Shown here piece by piece: positions 32,109 to 40,868 of a DNA stretch of 64,000 nt. The position numbers and the translations under genes are program-made. Location: contig NC_092330.1 in NCBI RefSeq assembly GCF_036785885.1, positions 7,970,525 through 8,034,524 of the forward strand. Reading direction: 5' to 3'. Origin of the DNA: Coffea arabica. Taxonomy: Eukaryota; Streptophyta; Magnoliopsida; Gentianales; Rubiaceae. The first letter of the stretch is position 1. Each line of letters starts with the position of its first letter. The notes below the pieces were generated by a model that saw only the letters and a list, made by a program, of their open reading frames with translations, made no database searches and was not told where the DNA came from.

Positions 32109-33383
32109 TGTTAGTCCCACAGACAACCAAGAGGGGGGGTGAATTGGTTTGATTAAAATCTTAACCAAGTTTAAACACTTTTTCTTTAATGAAAATTTAC
32201 CTTCCTTTTTAGTAATGATCAACCAAGTAGATTAGAAGACAATAGCAATATTGATCAGAGAAGCAAGTATAGATAAGCAATGAAGATTTTATTAAACAGA
32301 AATGTAAAATAGAGAAACAAACCAAGTGTCTACCAAGCTTTACCCAAACTTGAAGACCAAACACTAGGAAGAGCAACTTCTCTTTGATGAACGAAGATCA
32401 ACTAGATGTACAATGGAGGGAGCACTTCCTCCTTGCCCTAAGCCTCACTTAGTCAAGCTAGGAAGTTTTACAATCACTCAGAAAACCCTCAACAAAGCTA
32501 CACTAAAGATCCTTTCAACCACAAAAGAAATGCTCAACAGAAATTCACACCACTTTAAAACAAATCTGCTTTGGAGACTATTTTCTAGCTAAAATATCTC
32601 ACTAGATCTTGTAAACAAAGTGTGCAAAAGTCCTTACTTCGTTTAGACCAGTTTGATTTTAAAGGGATCCAGAAATGGGCTTCATCAATGCTTCCAACGG
32701 ATAGAAGGCAGCTGAAGAGTCAACTAGCCGTTGGGGCTGTCGGACGTCCGACGATCGAATCATCGTCCGAACCAATCGTCCGATGATAGCCAAGTTGAGG
32801 TTCGGACGTCCGATAAGTTCTTTGTCGTCCGACAGCACAGCGTCCGACCTTGGGCCGAGAGCTAGCAAGTTATCTTGGAATTTTTCGGACGTTCGATGCG
32901 GTTGATTAGCGTCCGATGGCAAGCGTCCGATCCTTCCGGACGTCCGATGCTTCCATGTGAGCGTCCGACGGTGCTTCCTTCCTGATGTTCTTTATCTTTT
33001 CGGACGTCCGACAGTTTCCTTTCGGCCGTCTGACCTGATTGTCCTGTTTTTGCTTCTCATTTTGGTTGTTTTACATTTCATGACATATTTGAACCTGATT
33101 CTTGGATAGACAAAAAACACTTGTATTTGAAGAAGGTTAGACAAATATTTCAAAGTACCAAGAATGACAAACTAGACATACTTAAAAGACAATATCTTTG
33201 ATCGAAAACAAAACAATGACTAAATTCATTCATATTATTCCAATCTTGTTTGCCACATCCAAAGCAACGTAGTCAGGAGATAAACGAACATATGCTTTCT
33301 TTGTTCCAACAGACCTGATCAAAGTGTTCACTTTCTTGGTCTGTATAAACAAACTTTTGTGATCATCAAAACCAAGAATAACA
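32109..33383 (-). repeat. 3' LTR of the SIRE element
   Basis: Begins TGTTAGTCCC and ends AATAACA on the plus strand (TG..CA), same length as the other LTR. The palindrome array at 32740-33037 is described separately. Confidence 0.93.
32656..33037 (-). promoter_or_regulatory. palindrome array and core promoter of the SIRE 3' LTR
   Basis: TCGGACGTCCGA or one-base variants occur at 32740-32751, 32802-32813, 32885-32896, 32936-32947 and 33000-33011, with many half sites (CGTCCGA) between. In element sense the array is followed by CAACGGCT (32726-32733), a W-box TTGACT (32718-32723) and a TATA-like TTTAAAAT (32656-32663). The order enhancer array, W-box, TATA suggests the U3 promoter. The ACGT core is that of plant bZIP sites; binding is inference. 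Confidence 0.6.
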
Positions 33384-33397
33384 TTCTCCCCCTTTTT
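33384..33397 (-). other. polypurine tract of the SIRE element
   Basis: The minus strand reads AAAAAGGGGGAGAA directly before the 3' LTR. A near copy with the same upstream context (TGTGATGACAAAAAGGGGG) is at about 33660-33690, and a weaker one near 33521. Confidence 0.8.
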
Positions 33398-34004
33398 GAT
33401 GATGACAAAACAAAAGTTTGAAATGAATTTTGATTGATTGCTGATTGCAATGAAAGCTCCTCCTTTCTAAATAGACTAGAACTCCCCCTTTCTTAGTGAA
33501 TCATAAAAAAAAATGTGAAAACCTCCCCCTCACTAGGCTGCCCAACCGAGTTCCAAAACATGACAATTAAGCAACTCACAACCAACATATTACCAATTCA
33601 ATCCATCATCAAAATCCAAATTTAATTAAACCATCAATCAATTCATCATATCCAACATTATCAATCATCAATCAGATCTCTCCCCCTTTTTGTCATCACA
33701 AAAGAGCAAACCAAAAACATCCATCTTATACACAAATACATCTTATCCAAAATGTAAACCAAAAACAATTCATTCCATTCACATAAACAGAATAAACAAA
33801 CATCACCAGTACTTAAACATCACCAATAACTTCCATCAAGATACTTAGAAACATCACAGAACTTAAACATAAACAAGAATATCCATTATATTACACCACA
33901 GTACTTAGATCATCCATCAAAACACACCAAAAGAAACTTAGAATATCCATAACATAACATATTCTAAAAGAGACAAACAAAATGCAAATGTCCTAAATGA
34001 TGAT

Positions 34005-35471
34005 CTACGTGGATCCAGGTGTCCTCCGAGAAAGCTGATATTGGTCGAGATCCTCCTCTTCAGTGTCTTCATCATCTTCAGCAGCTTCTACAATTGGTGC
34101 CTTGCCTTTGTCTGATGTGGAAGGGCCATGAGGAGTCACAGGAGTTGCTGGATTCGGATCTGGAACTGATGAACCTGGATCAGTGGTTCGAGGTTCTTTG
34201 TCATGTGAGACTTCCTCAACCACAGGTGGAGGAAAAAGAAGATTTTTTTTGTCAAGAAAGGCAGTTTGCTGCTCAGACGACATGGTGAGCATTAGGCCAT
34301 GTTCTAGAAGAAGAACATGCTGTTTGAGTTCATGAAGAAGCTCAATTACTTCATTACTGGAAGAGGAAGATGGTCTAGTGGCAGATTTTCTAGGGTGAAT
34401 GGGAGTGAGTAAAATGGGTGAAGGATCATGTACAGTCTTGGACCTTTGTTCACTAGATGATGCCCCCTTATATGCCCACAGATTATCTTTAAAAACAAGA
34501 TTTTTTCTTTCAAAATATGCTCTGGTAAAGGCATAAGAAGATGCTTCTTTTGGACACACACCTAGAATTGGAACTTTGTAAAAGTCAAAAATCTTTTGAA
34601 GAAACTTTCCATAGGAAAGTTTTCTTCGAGAGTCAGTAGCATAGCGAAATAAAAACTTGCACATGACAAAACCAAAATCAATCCGAATTTTTTCTCGAAA
34701 ACAATAAAAGAGATACAACTCCATTTTGTTTGCATCAGTTCTGTGCCCATCAGTGGGCACAAGCAGGTTTGAAATGATAGAAAAAGCAATTAAATTCACA
34801 GGAGCCAGATCATTCAATTTAGCATCAGCAGGTGAGGAAAAACTTCTTTTGAAATAGGTTAACATTTTTGTCCCATCAAAATGATTTGCAGCAGTAGGAA
34901 GCTCTTCATAAGAAAAGAAATTAGCAACCTTATCTTTGCATGAACGTTCAATGGTAGTCTTTAGAATGGAATTGACAGTATCAGAATCAAAGATTAGGTC
35001 TACCCCATTTACCCTAGACATGATCTCAGTTTGGTCAGTTCCTTTCCTAAGGTTGGCAAAAAATTGATGCAGCATATCAGGGTAGTAGACATTTGGCATG
35101 GAAATGAGATGTGACCATTTCTGGAAAGCAAATAGATTCAGAATGGATTCTAAACCTATGGAGTGAAATTCAGAGGGGTTTACGGTTCTTTGAGGGATGA
35201 CACCCTTCTGTGATATCCAGGCGTATTTGTCTTTTGCAGCATCATCAAAGAATGGAGGGAGAGGGACTGATTTTGGAGGCGGTTGAGAGGAGGTCCCCTG
35301 TCCAGATTCAGGCTGAGATGTGGGTTGTGGAGTAGGCCGTGACATTTGACCCTTGATAGCTCTCCTTTTGAAGCGTTTGGATGTCCGTTTGACAGTAGGA
35401 AGATCCTCATCCTCATCCCTGAGTGGATGCTTGCGTCCGGCAGTAACTTTTCCTCCCCTTAGATTCACCAT
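34005..35471 (-). CDS. SIRE env-like ORF
   Basis: The frame is open from a TTG at 35669, but the first ATG is at 35471, giving 488 residues. The N-terminus is basic and Pro/Gln-rich (KRTSKRFKRRAIKG). The middle (about residues 75-320) resembles the plant retrotransposon env-like / putative plant transposon protein domain, with blocks such as FHSIGLESILNLFAFQKW and NLIAFSIISNLLVPTDGHRT. A predicted helical stretch follows (VIELLHELKQHVLLLEHGL). The tail is acidic and ends near DLDQYQLSRR, shared with the second SIRE copy at 52818-54771. No convincing signal peptide is seen, so envelope function is unproven. It is separated from pol by about 480 bases containing promoter-like palindromes. Confidence 0.8.
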   Translation of the reverse strand: MVNLRGGKVTAGRKHPLRDEDEDLPTVKRTSKRFKRRAIKGQMSRPTPQPTSQPESGQGTSSQPPPKSVPLPPFFDDAAKDKYAWISQKGVIPQRTVNPSEFHSIGLESILNLFAFQKWSHLISMPNVYYPDMLHQFFANLRKGTDQTEIMSRVNGVDLIFDSDTVNSILKTTIERSCKDKVANFFSYEELPTAANHFDGTKMLTYFKRSFSSPADAKLNDLAPVNLIAFSIISNLLVPTDGHRTDANKMELYLFYCFREKIRIDFGFVMCKFLFRYATDSRRKLSYGKFLQKIFDFYKVPILGVCPKEASSYAFTRAYFERKNLVFKDNLWAYKGASSSEQRSKTVHDPSPILLTPIHPRKSATRPSSSSSNEVIELLHELKQHVLLLEHGLMLTMSSEQQTAFLDKKNLLFPPPVVEEVSHDKEPRTTDPGSSVPDPNPATPVTPHGPSTSDKGKAPIVEAAEDDEDTEEEDLDQYQLSRRTPGST

Positions 35472-35810
35472 TGTTCTAAATGTGTGGAATGGAGGATGCA
35501 AATGATGCACACAGCAGTAGGGAAGTGAATCGCACAGAAATTTTGGGACAAAAACACCTTGAACGAGATTTGACAGAACGGTTATGCAAGAGTAGGGTTG
35601 TGAGGAAAATTTGGGGATTTGCGAAATGTTACTCAGTTTGGTGAAATGATCAGGAGAAATGAAACGCAAACGATGGGGAAATGTTTTGGTTGAGTCAATT
35701 TGGGAATGGTAGCTACAGAATGGTACGAATTTGAGAGTGAGGGAAGAGAGAGTTTTCGTCCGAGAGGAAATAGGATATGAAGAGACTGAAGCAAATAAGG
35801 AAGAAAGTTG

Positions 35811-35935
35811 ATTTAAAAAATGAGCCGTTGCACTGTCGGACGGCCGACCGAAGTTGTGCGTCCGAACAGGCGCAATCTGGAAAATGACTGAAGAACATCA
35901 TCGGACGTCCGTTCATCTTCTTTCGGACGTCCGAA
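35811..35935 (-). promoter_or_regulatory. LTR-like palindrome block between pol and env-like ORF
   Basis: TCGGACGTCCGA lies at 35923-35934, TCGGACGTCCGT at 35901-35912 and a variant TCGGACGGCCGA at 35836-35847. In element sense the last is followed by CAG..CAACGGCT (35823-35830) and an AT-rich TTTTTTAAAT (35811-35820). The LTR has the same GTCCGACAG..CAACGGCT string. The block sits about 340 bases before the env-like ATG, where an internal promoter would act; that role is inference. Confidence 0.5.
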
Positions 35936-35948
35936 GACCCAAAGAAAA

Positions 35949-38900
35949 TTAAGATGATTTTTCGATTATTCCTAATTTTGATCTTAGATGAATGAACTGT
36001 TCTAATGGCAAAGCTTTCGTAAAAATATCAGCAAATTGATCTTTAGAACAAACATAATTTACACAAATTTCACCTTTTTGAACAAGATCACGAATAAAGT
36101 GATGCTTTATATCTATGTGTTTTGTCCTAGAATGATGAATAGGATTTTTGGTCAAATTGATAGCACTAGTATTATCACAGAATACAGGCATGCAGTCATA
36201 CAACAATCCAAAATCATTCAAAGTGTGCTTCATCCATAGAAGTTGAGCACAACATGCACTAGCGGCAATATATTCCGCCTCGGTGGTAGACAAAGAGATT
36301 GCACATTGTTTCTTGCTAAACCAAGAGACTAAACAATTTCCAAGAAAATGACAAGTTCCACTCGTACTCTTTCTATCCACATGACAACCTCCAAAATCAG
36401 CATCCGAATAACCATATAGAGCAAACTCATTAGATCTAGTATACCAAAGACCATAGTCTAATGTACCTTTCAAGTACCTAAAAATTCTTTTTACAGCATT
36501 CAAATGTGATTCTTTTGGACAAGATTGAAATCTAGCACACAAGCAAACAGCAAACATAATATCAGGTCTACTTGCGGTTAAATAAAGTAGGCTTCCGATC
36601 ATACCTCTATAATGCTTTTCATCCACATGATTACCTTCTTCATCTTTGTCAAGTTTTGTAGAAGTGCACATTGGAGTTCCAACTTGTTTTGAGTCCTCCA
36701 TGCCAAACCTTTTCAGCAATTCCTTGGTATATTTTGCTTGATTTATAAAAATTCCCTCAAGAGCTTGATGTATTTGAAGTCCAAGGAAGAAATTTAATTC
36801 TCCCATCATACTCATTTCAAATTCATTTTGCATAGTGGTGGAAAACTCCTTACATAGATACTCATTAGTAGCACCGAAAATAATATCATCAACATATATT
36901 TGCACAATAAAAAGGTCTTTCAACACATGCTTAGTAAAAAGTGTGGTGTCCACAACACCCCTTTTGAAACCTTTTTCAATCAAGAACCCACTTAATCTTT
37001 CATACCAAGCTCTTGGAGCCTGTTTTAAACCATATAAAGCTTTAGAAAGTTTAAACACATGACTTGGAAATTTTGTATTTTCAAAACCGGGGGGTTGATC
37101 CACATACACTTCTTGATCAATAAAACCATTTAAAAAGGCACTTTTAACATCCATTTGAAACAATTTGAAACCTTTGAAGCAAGCAAAAGCAAGAAGCATT
37201 CTAATAGATTCTAATCTTGCTACGGGAGCAAATGTTTCATCAAAATCAATTCCTTCTTCTTGTGCATATCCTTTAGCAACTAATCTGGCTTTATTTCTTA
37301 CAACAACACCTTTATCATCCAACTTATTTCTAAAAATCCACTTTGTGCCAATGATAGGCTGATTTTGAGGTCTATCAACAAGTGTCCAAACTTCATTTCT
37401 CTCAAATTGATTAAGTTCCTCTTGCATAGCCAAAATCCAGTTTTCATCCTTTAAAGCATCATTGATATTTTTAGGGTCAAAAAGAGAAACTAAAGCAAAA
37501 TTATCAATCAATTTTCTAGATGAGGAACGAGTGTTTACCTTCTCGGATGGATCACCAATTATAAGTTCTTTTGGATGATTTTGGCTGAATTTCCAAGCCT
37601 TGGGAAGATCTTTGAGTGGATCATCATTTTTGTCTTCATCTTCCACTTCTTGATCATTATGAACTTCATTTTCCATTTCAGTTGCTGCTGGTTTAGAACT
37701 TCCTTCATTCCCAATTGATAGCTTTTCCATTCCTTCTCGAACACCTACATCATCATCCTCACACAAACTTTTGGAATTATCATCATTGGCTTCATCAAAT
37801 GTTATATGTATAGCTTCTTCAATCACAAGAGTTCTTCTATTAAAAACTCTATATCCTCTTTTATTTTCACAATATCCCAAAAATATTTCTTCATCAGATT
37901 TTTTATCAAACTTGCCAAGATGTTCCTTTAGATTCAAAATAAAGCATTTACAACCAAATACTTTGAAGTAACCAACCGTAGGTTTCTTATCAAAAATCAG
38001 TTCATAAGGAGTTTTCTTCAAAATAGGTCTCAAGAGAATTCTATTCATCACATAACATGCAGTGTTTACCGCTTCAGCCCAAAGGTATTTAGGCAATCTA
38101 CATTCATTCAACATAGTTCTAGCAGCCTCTTGGAGAGTCCTGTTTTTTCTTTCTACAACACCATTTTGCTGTGGAGTCCTTGCAATAGAAAACTCATGAG
38201 TTATACCATTATAATCACAAAATTCTGGAAAACCACAAAATTTGAATTCGGTTCCATTATCACTTCTAATTCTAACAATTTTTAAACCAAGCAGATTTTG
38301 CACTTTAGCAAACAATGAAGTAAAATTCTTGAAGGCATCATCTTTATGAGCAAGAAATATCACCCAAGTGTATCTAGAATAATCATCCACAATCACAAAA
38401 CAGTATTTCTTACTACCCAAGCTAGAGATTTGAGTAGGGCCAAATAAGTCAAGATGCAAGAGTTCTAAGGGTTTTGAAGTAGATACACACTTCTTTGTTT
38501 TAAAAGAAACTTTTGTTTGCTTACCAAATTGACATGCATCACATATTTTATCCTTTTCAAAACTGATTTTTGGCAAGCCTCTAACTAGTTCTTTTTTCGA
38601 AATTTCCTTTAGTAAGTCCATGTTAAAATGACAAAGTCTTCTATGCCACAACCAAGGATCTTCATTTGAAGCTTTAAGACATTTTAAGCTAGAAGAATCA
38701 ACTTTATCAAGAATCACAATATATATGTCATTAAACCTCTTTTCTTTGAACACAACATTATATTTGGAATCAAGTACAATGCATTCAAGCTTTTTAAACA
38801 ACACATACAAGTCTTTATCACACAATTGACTAACACTAAGCAAGTTATAACCTAAGTTATCAACCAAGAGCACATTATGAACAAAAGTTTCACCATCCTT

Positions 38901-39113
38901 ACCAACATCACCTATTCCAATTGTCTTAGCTTTCACATCATCACCAAATGTTACCTTTCCACTTGATTTTGATTTCAGCTTTATGAACAAGGAAGGATCA
39001 CCGGTCATGTGCCTTGAGCAACCGCTATCAATGAACCATTTGGACTTGTTTGAGCATTTTTCCTGAAAAGAAAGGGTTTTTGGTACCCTTTTTAATTTTT
39101 GGGTCCATAATAG
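35949..39113 (-). CDS. SIRE pol: protease, integrase, RT, RNase H
   Basis: The frame opens at 39113, overlapping the end of gag by about 20 bases in the -1 frame; the first ATG is 39008, downstream of the protease active site. Domains in order: retropepsin WFIDSG (Asp codon at 39029); GAG-pre-integrase HHCC zinc domain (HRRLCHF..CDACQFGK); integrase core with Asp in LHLDLFGP, Asp in RSDNGTEF and Glu in VVERKNR; RT with KARLVAKGY, MDVKSAFLNG and catalytic YVDD (in IYVDDIIFGATN); and RNase H with SDADFGG, STTEAEYIA and TKHIDIKHHFIRD. All catalytic residues are present and there is no internal stop. It would process, reverse transcribe and integrate the element. Expression probably needs a -1 shift or another bypass from gag. 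Confidence 0.92.
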   Translation of the reverse strand, partial: LLWTQKLKRVPKTLSFQEKCSNKSKWFIDSGCSRHMTGDPSLFIKLKSKSSGKVTFGDDVKAKTIGIGDVGKDGETFVHNVLLVDNLGYNLLSVSQLCDKDLYVLFKKLECIVLDSKYNVVFKEKRFNDIYIVILDKVDSSSLKCLKASNEDPWLWHRRLCHFNMDLLKEISKKELVRGLPKISFEKDKICDACQFGKQTKVSFKTKKCVSTSKPLELLHLDLFGPTQISSLGSKKYCFVIVDDYSRYTWVIFLAHKDDAFKNFTSLFAKVQNLLGLKIVRIRSDNGTEFKFCGFPEFCDYNGITHEFSIARTPQQNGVVERKNRTLQEAARTMLNECRLPKYLWAEAVNTACYVMNRILLRPILKKTPYELIFDKKPTVGYFKVFGCKCFILNLKEHLGKFDKKSDEEIFLGYCENKRGYRVFNRRTLVIEEAIHITFDEANDDNSKSLCEDDDVGVREGMEKLSIGNEGSSKPAATEMENEVHNDQEVEDEDKNDDPLKDLPKAWKFSQNHPKELIIGDPSEKVNTRSSSRKLIDNFALVSLFDPKNINDALKDENWILAMQEELNQFERNEVWTLVDRPQNQPIIGTKWIFRNKLDDKGVVVRNKARLVAKGYAQEEGIDFDETFAPVARLESIRMLLAFACFKGFKLFQMDVKSAFLNGFIDQEVYVDQPPGFENTKFPSHVFKLSKALYGLKQAPRAWYERLSGFLIEKGFKRGVVDTTLFTKHVLKDLFIVQIYVDDIIFGATNEYLCKEFSTTMQNEFEMSMMGELNFFLGLQIHQALEGIFINQAKYTKELLKRFGMEDSKQVGTPMCTSTKLDKDEEGNHVDEKHYRGMIGSLLYLTASRPDIMFAVCLCARFQSCPKESHLNAVKRIFRYLKGTLDYGLWYTRSNEFALYGYSDADFGGCHVDRKSTSGTCHFLGNCLVSWFSKKQCAISLSTTEAEYIAASACCAQLLWMKHTLNDFGLLYDCMPVFCDNTSAINLTKNPIHHSRTKHIDIKHHFIRDLVQKGEICVNYVCSKDQFADIFTKALPLEQFIHLRSKLGIIEKSS

Positions 39114-40813
39114 TTAGCATTGTATCTAACTAACCACATGCACTTCATCCCTTTGTTCAGATTTCTTTTCACATAGCAATTACCTTTCAAATGCCCTCTT
39201 TGACAACAAAAACCACACACAATGGAAGAGTCCTTAACATGTACTGGTTTGATATATCTCAATCCACCTCTTCTATATGTTGTGAACCCATGTGCAATTT
39301 TGTTGTGTGTAAATGTTCTTTGAAAAGTAGTAGGATGGGTAAATAACATGTTCCTTTTGCTAAACTCCTGCTTTCTTGCTTTCAGAGTCTCATCCAAGTT
39401 GTCCATCCTTTTTTTTAAATCACCCTGTCTTTCCTTCAGCATTTCACAAATATTTGTCTTTCTATCAAGCTCATCTTGAACATTACATCCGGCTCTTACA
39501 AGACTTTCATTGTCGGTCTTTAGTTGTTTATTTTGTTGAAAAAGACTTGCATTTTCTTGAATGAGAAAAGCCATTTTCTGTTTTAACTGCTTGTTTTTAT
39601 CATAAGATTCCTTCAAGGCATTATGCAGCTTTTCAACAAAAGATTCAAGATCATCATCTTCATCATTATCACTTTCAGATTGAGAGTGTGTGGAAGTTAC
39701 CTCATTATTTCCAATAGCCATGAAGGCCATTTGAGCAGATTCTTCTTCTTCTTCAACTTCTCCTTCGGAGTTGCATTCATTCCAAGTAATCTGAAAATTG
39801 TTGAATCTTGGCTTTCGATCAGCTTTTCCATCTTTCATCTTCTTCATGGGGCATTCGTTTGCATAATGTCCAATCTGTCCACATTCGAAGCATTTGTCCA
39901 ACTGTTTCTTGTTGAAATCTTGTTTACCTTTATACTTTGTGATAGATGGCTGATTCTGGAATTGATTGCTAGGTCCTCCCCTTCTAAACTTTCTTTTATT
40001 CAAGATTCTCTTGAAGCCTCTGGTGATGAGAGCAAGATCATTATCATCACCATCTGAGTCTTCATCATCCAAGTGAGCTGTATCATCTTCACCTTGAGTA
40101 GTCTTTAGAGCAATGTTTCTCTTTGCTCTAGCATCCTCTTCCTCCTGCACTTTAGATTTCAGTTTCAACTCATAAGAGGTTAATGAGTTAATGATAGATT
40201 CAATAGGCACAGAACTTAAATCCTTAGCCTCTTCTATTGCAGTCACTTTATTTTCCCATTCTTTGCCCAAAGCATTGAGAATTTTCCTGTTCTTCTCTCC
40301 CAAGGTGTACTCTTTGCCCAACGCCTCGAGATCTTTGATCAAGTCAGTGAACCTGCAATACATTTTGTCAATATCCTCAAGAGGTTCAATTTTAAATGAT
40401 TCATATTTTGTGACCAAGATGGCTTTTTTCTGTTCTTTCACATTGTCACCACCCTCATGGATTTCTCTTAGTTTATCCCACATTTCTTTAGCCGATTTGC
40501 AGCCTTTTACTCTGATTGATTCATTTGAATCTAGGGCACTATAAATAACATTCATGGCCTTGGCATTCAATGTGAGGTTAGTTCTATCTTGAGCATTCAT
40601 TTCAGCTCTCATTTTTGGCCGAAGCAACCCTGTATCTGCATCAAGAAAGTTAGCTTCATGCGGTCCTTCACTCACAATAAACCATAGTTCAATATCAATA
40701 GATTGTAAAAAGATAATCATCCGTTCTTTCCAGCTAACATAGTTAGAGCCACTGAACATGGGAGGCCTAGTAACAGATTGCCCCTCAACAAACATAGCAT
40801 GACTGGTTGTCAT
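39092..40813 (-). CDS. SIRE gag with two zinc knuckles and a coiled coil
   Basis: 573 residues from ATG at 40813, shortly after the primer site. Residues 15-230 form the copia-type gag (UBN2-like) domain, with SGSNYVSWKERMI and the CKSAKEMWDKLREIHEG block. An acidic linker is followed by CCHC knuckle CFECGQIGHYANEC at 308-321. An acidic stretch and a coiled coil of about 100 residues (388-485, Lys/Gln/Leu-rich heptads) come next, then a second CCHC-type CGFCCQRGHLKGNC at 533-546. It would form the virus-like particle and bind element RNA. It is intact. Confidence 0.92.
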   Translation of the reverse strand: MTTSHAMFVEGQSVTRPPMFSGSNYVSWKERMIIFLQSIDIELWFIVSEGPHEANFLDADTGLLRPKMRAEMNAQDRTNLTLNAKAMNVIYSALDSNESIRVKGCKSAKEMWDKLREIHEGGDNVKEQKKAILVTKYESFKIEPLEDIDKMYCRFTDLIKDLEALGKEYTLGEKNRKILNALGKEWENKVTAIEEAKDLSSVPIESIINSLTSYELKLKSKVQEEEDARAKRNIALKTTQGEDDTAHLDDEDSDGDDNDLALITRGFKRILNKRKFRRGGPSNQFQNQPSITKYKGKQDFNKKQLDKCFECGQIGHYANECPMKKMKDGKADRKPRFNNFQITWNECNSEGEVEEEEESAQMAFMAIGNNEVTSTHSQSESDNDEDDDLESFVEKLHNALKESYDKNKQLKQKMAFLIQENASLFQQNKQLKTDNESLVRAGCNVQDELDRKTNICEMLKERQGDLKKRMDNLDETLKARKQEFSKRNMLFTHPTTFQRTFTHNKIAHGFTTYRRGGLRYIKPVHVKDSSIVCGFCCQRGHLKGNCYVKRNLNKGMKCMWLVRYNANYYGPKN

Positions 40814-40854
40814 CTTTACTCCAAGCCGTTAGAGCTTAATCTCAAGGAGACCAA

Positions 40855-40866
40855 GCTCTGATACCA
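40855..40866 (-). other. primer binding site, tRNA-iMet
   Basis: The minus strand reads TGGTATCAGAGC, complementary to the 3' end of initiator tRNA-Met, two bases inside the 5' LTR. Confidence 0.92.
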
Positions 40867-40868
40867 AT

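Noticed and set aside
32659..32922. 87-codon ORF in the SIRE LTR, identical at 41419-41682
   Set aside because: Identical because the LTRs are identical; it spans the palindrome array and has no start context or domain.
32740..33011. Repeated TCGGACGTCCGA as a CRISPR array or satellite
   Set aside because: Spacing is irregular, the motif is a self-palindrome, and it lies in an LTR upstream of a TATA-like box in a plant genome.
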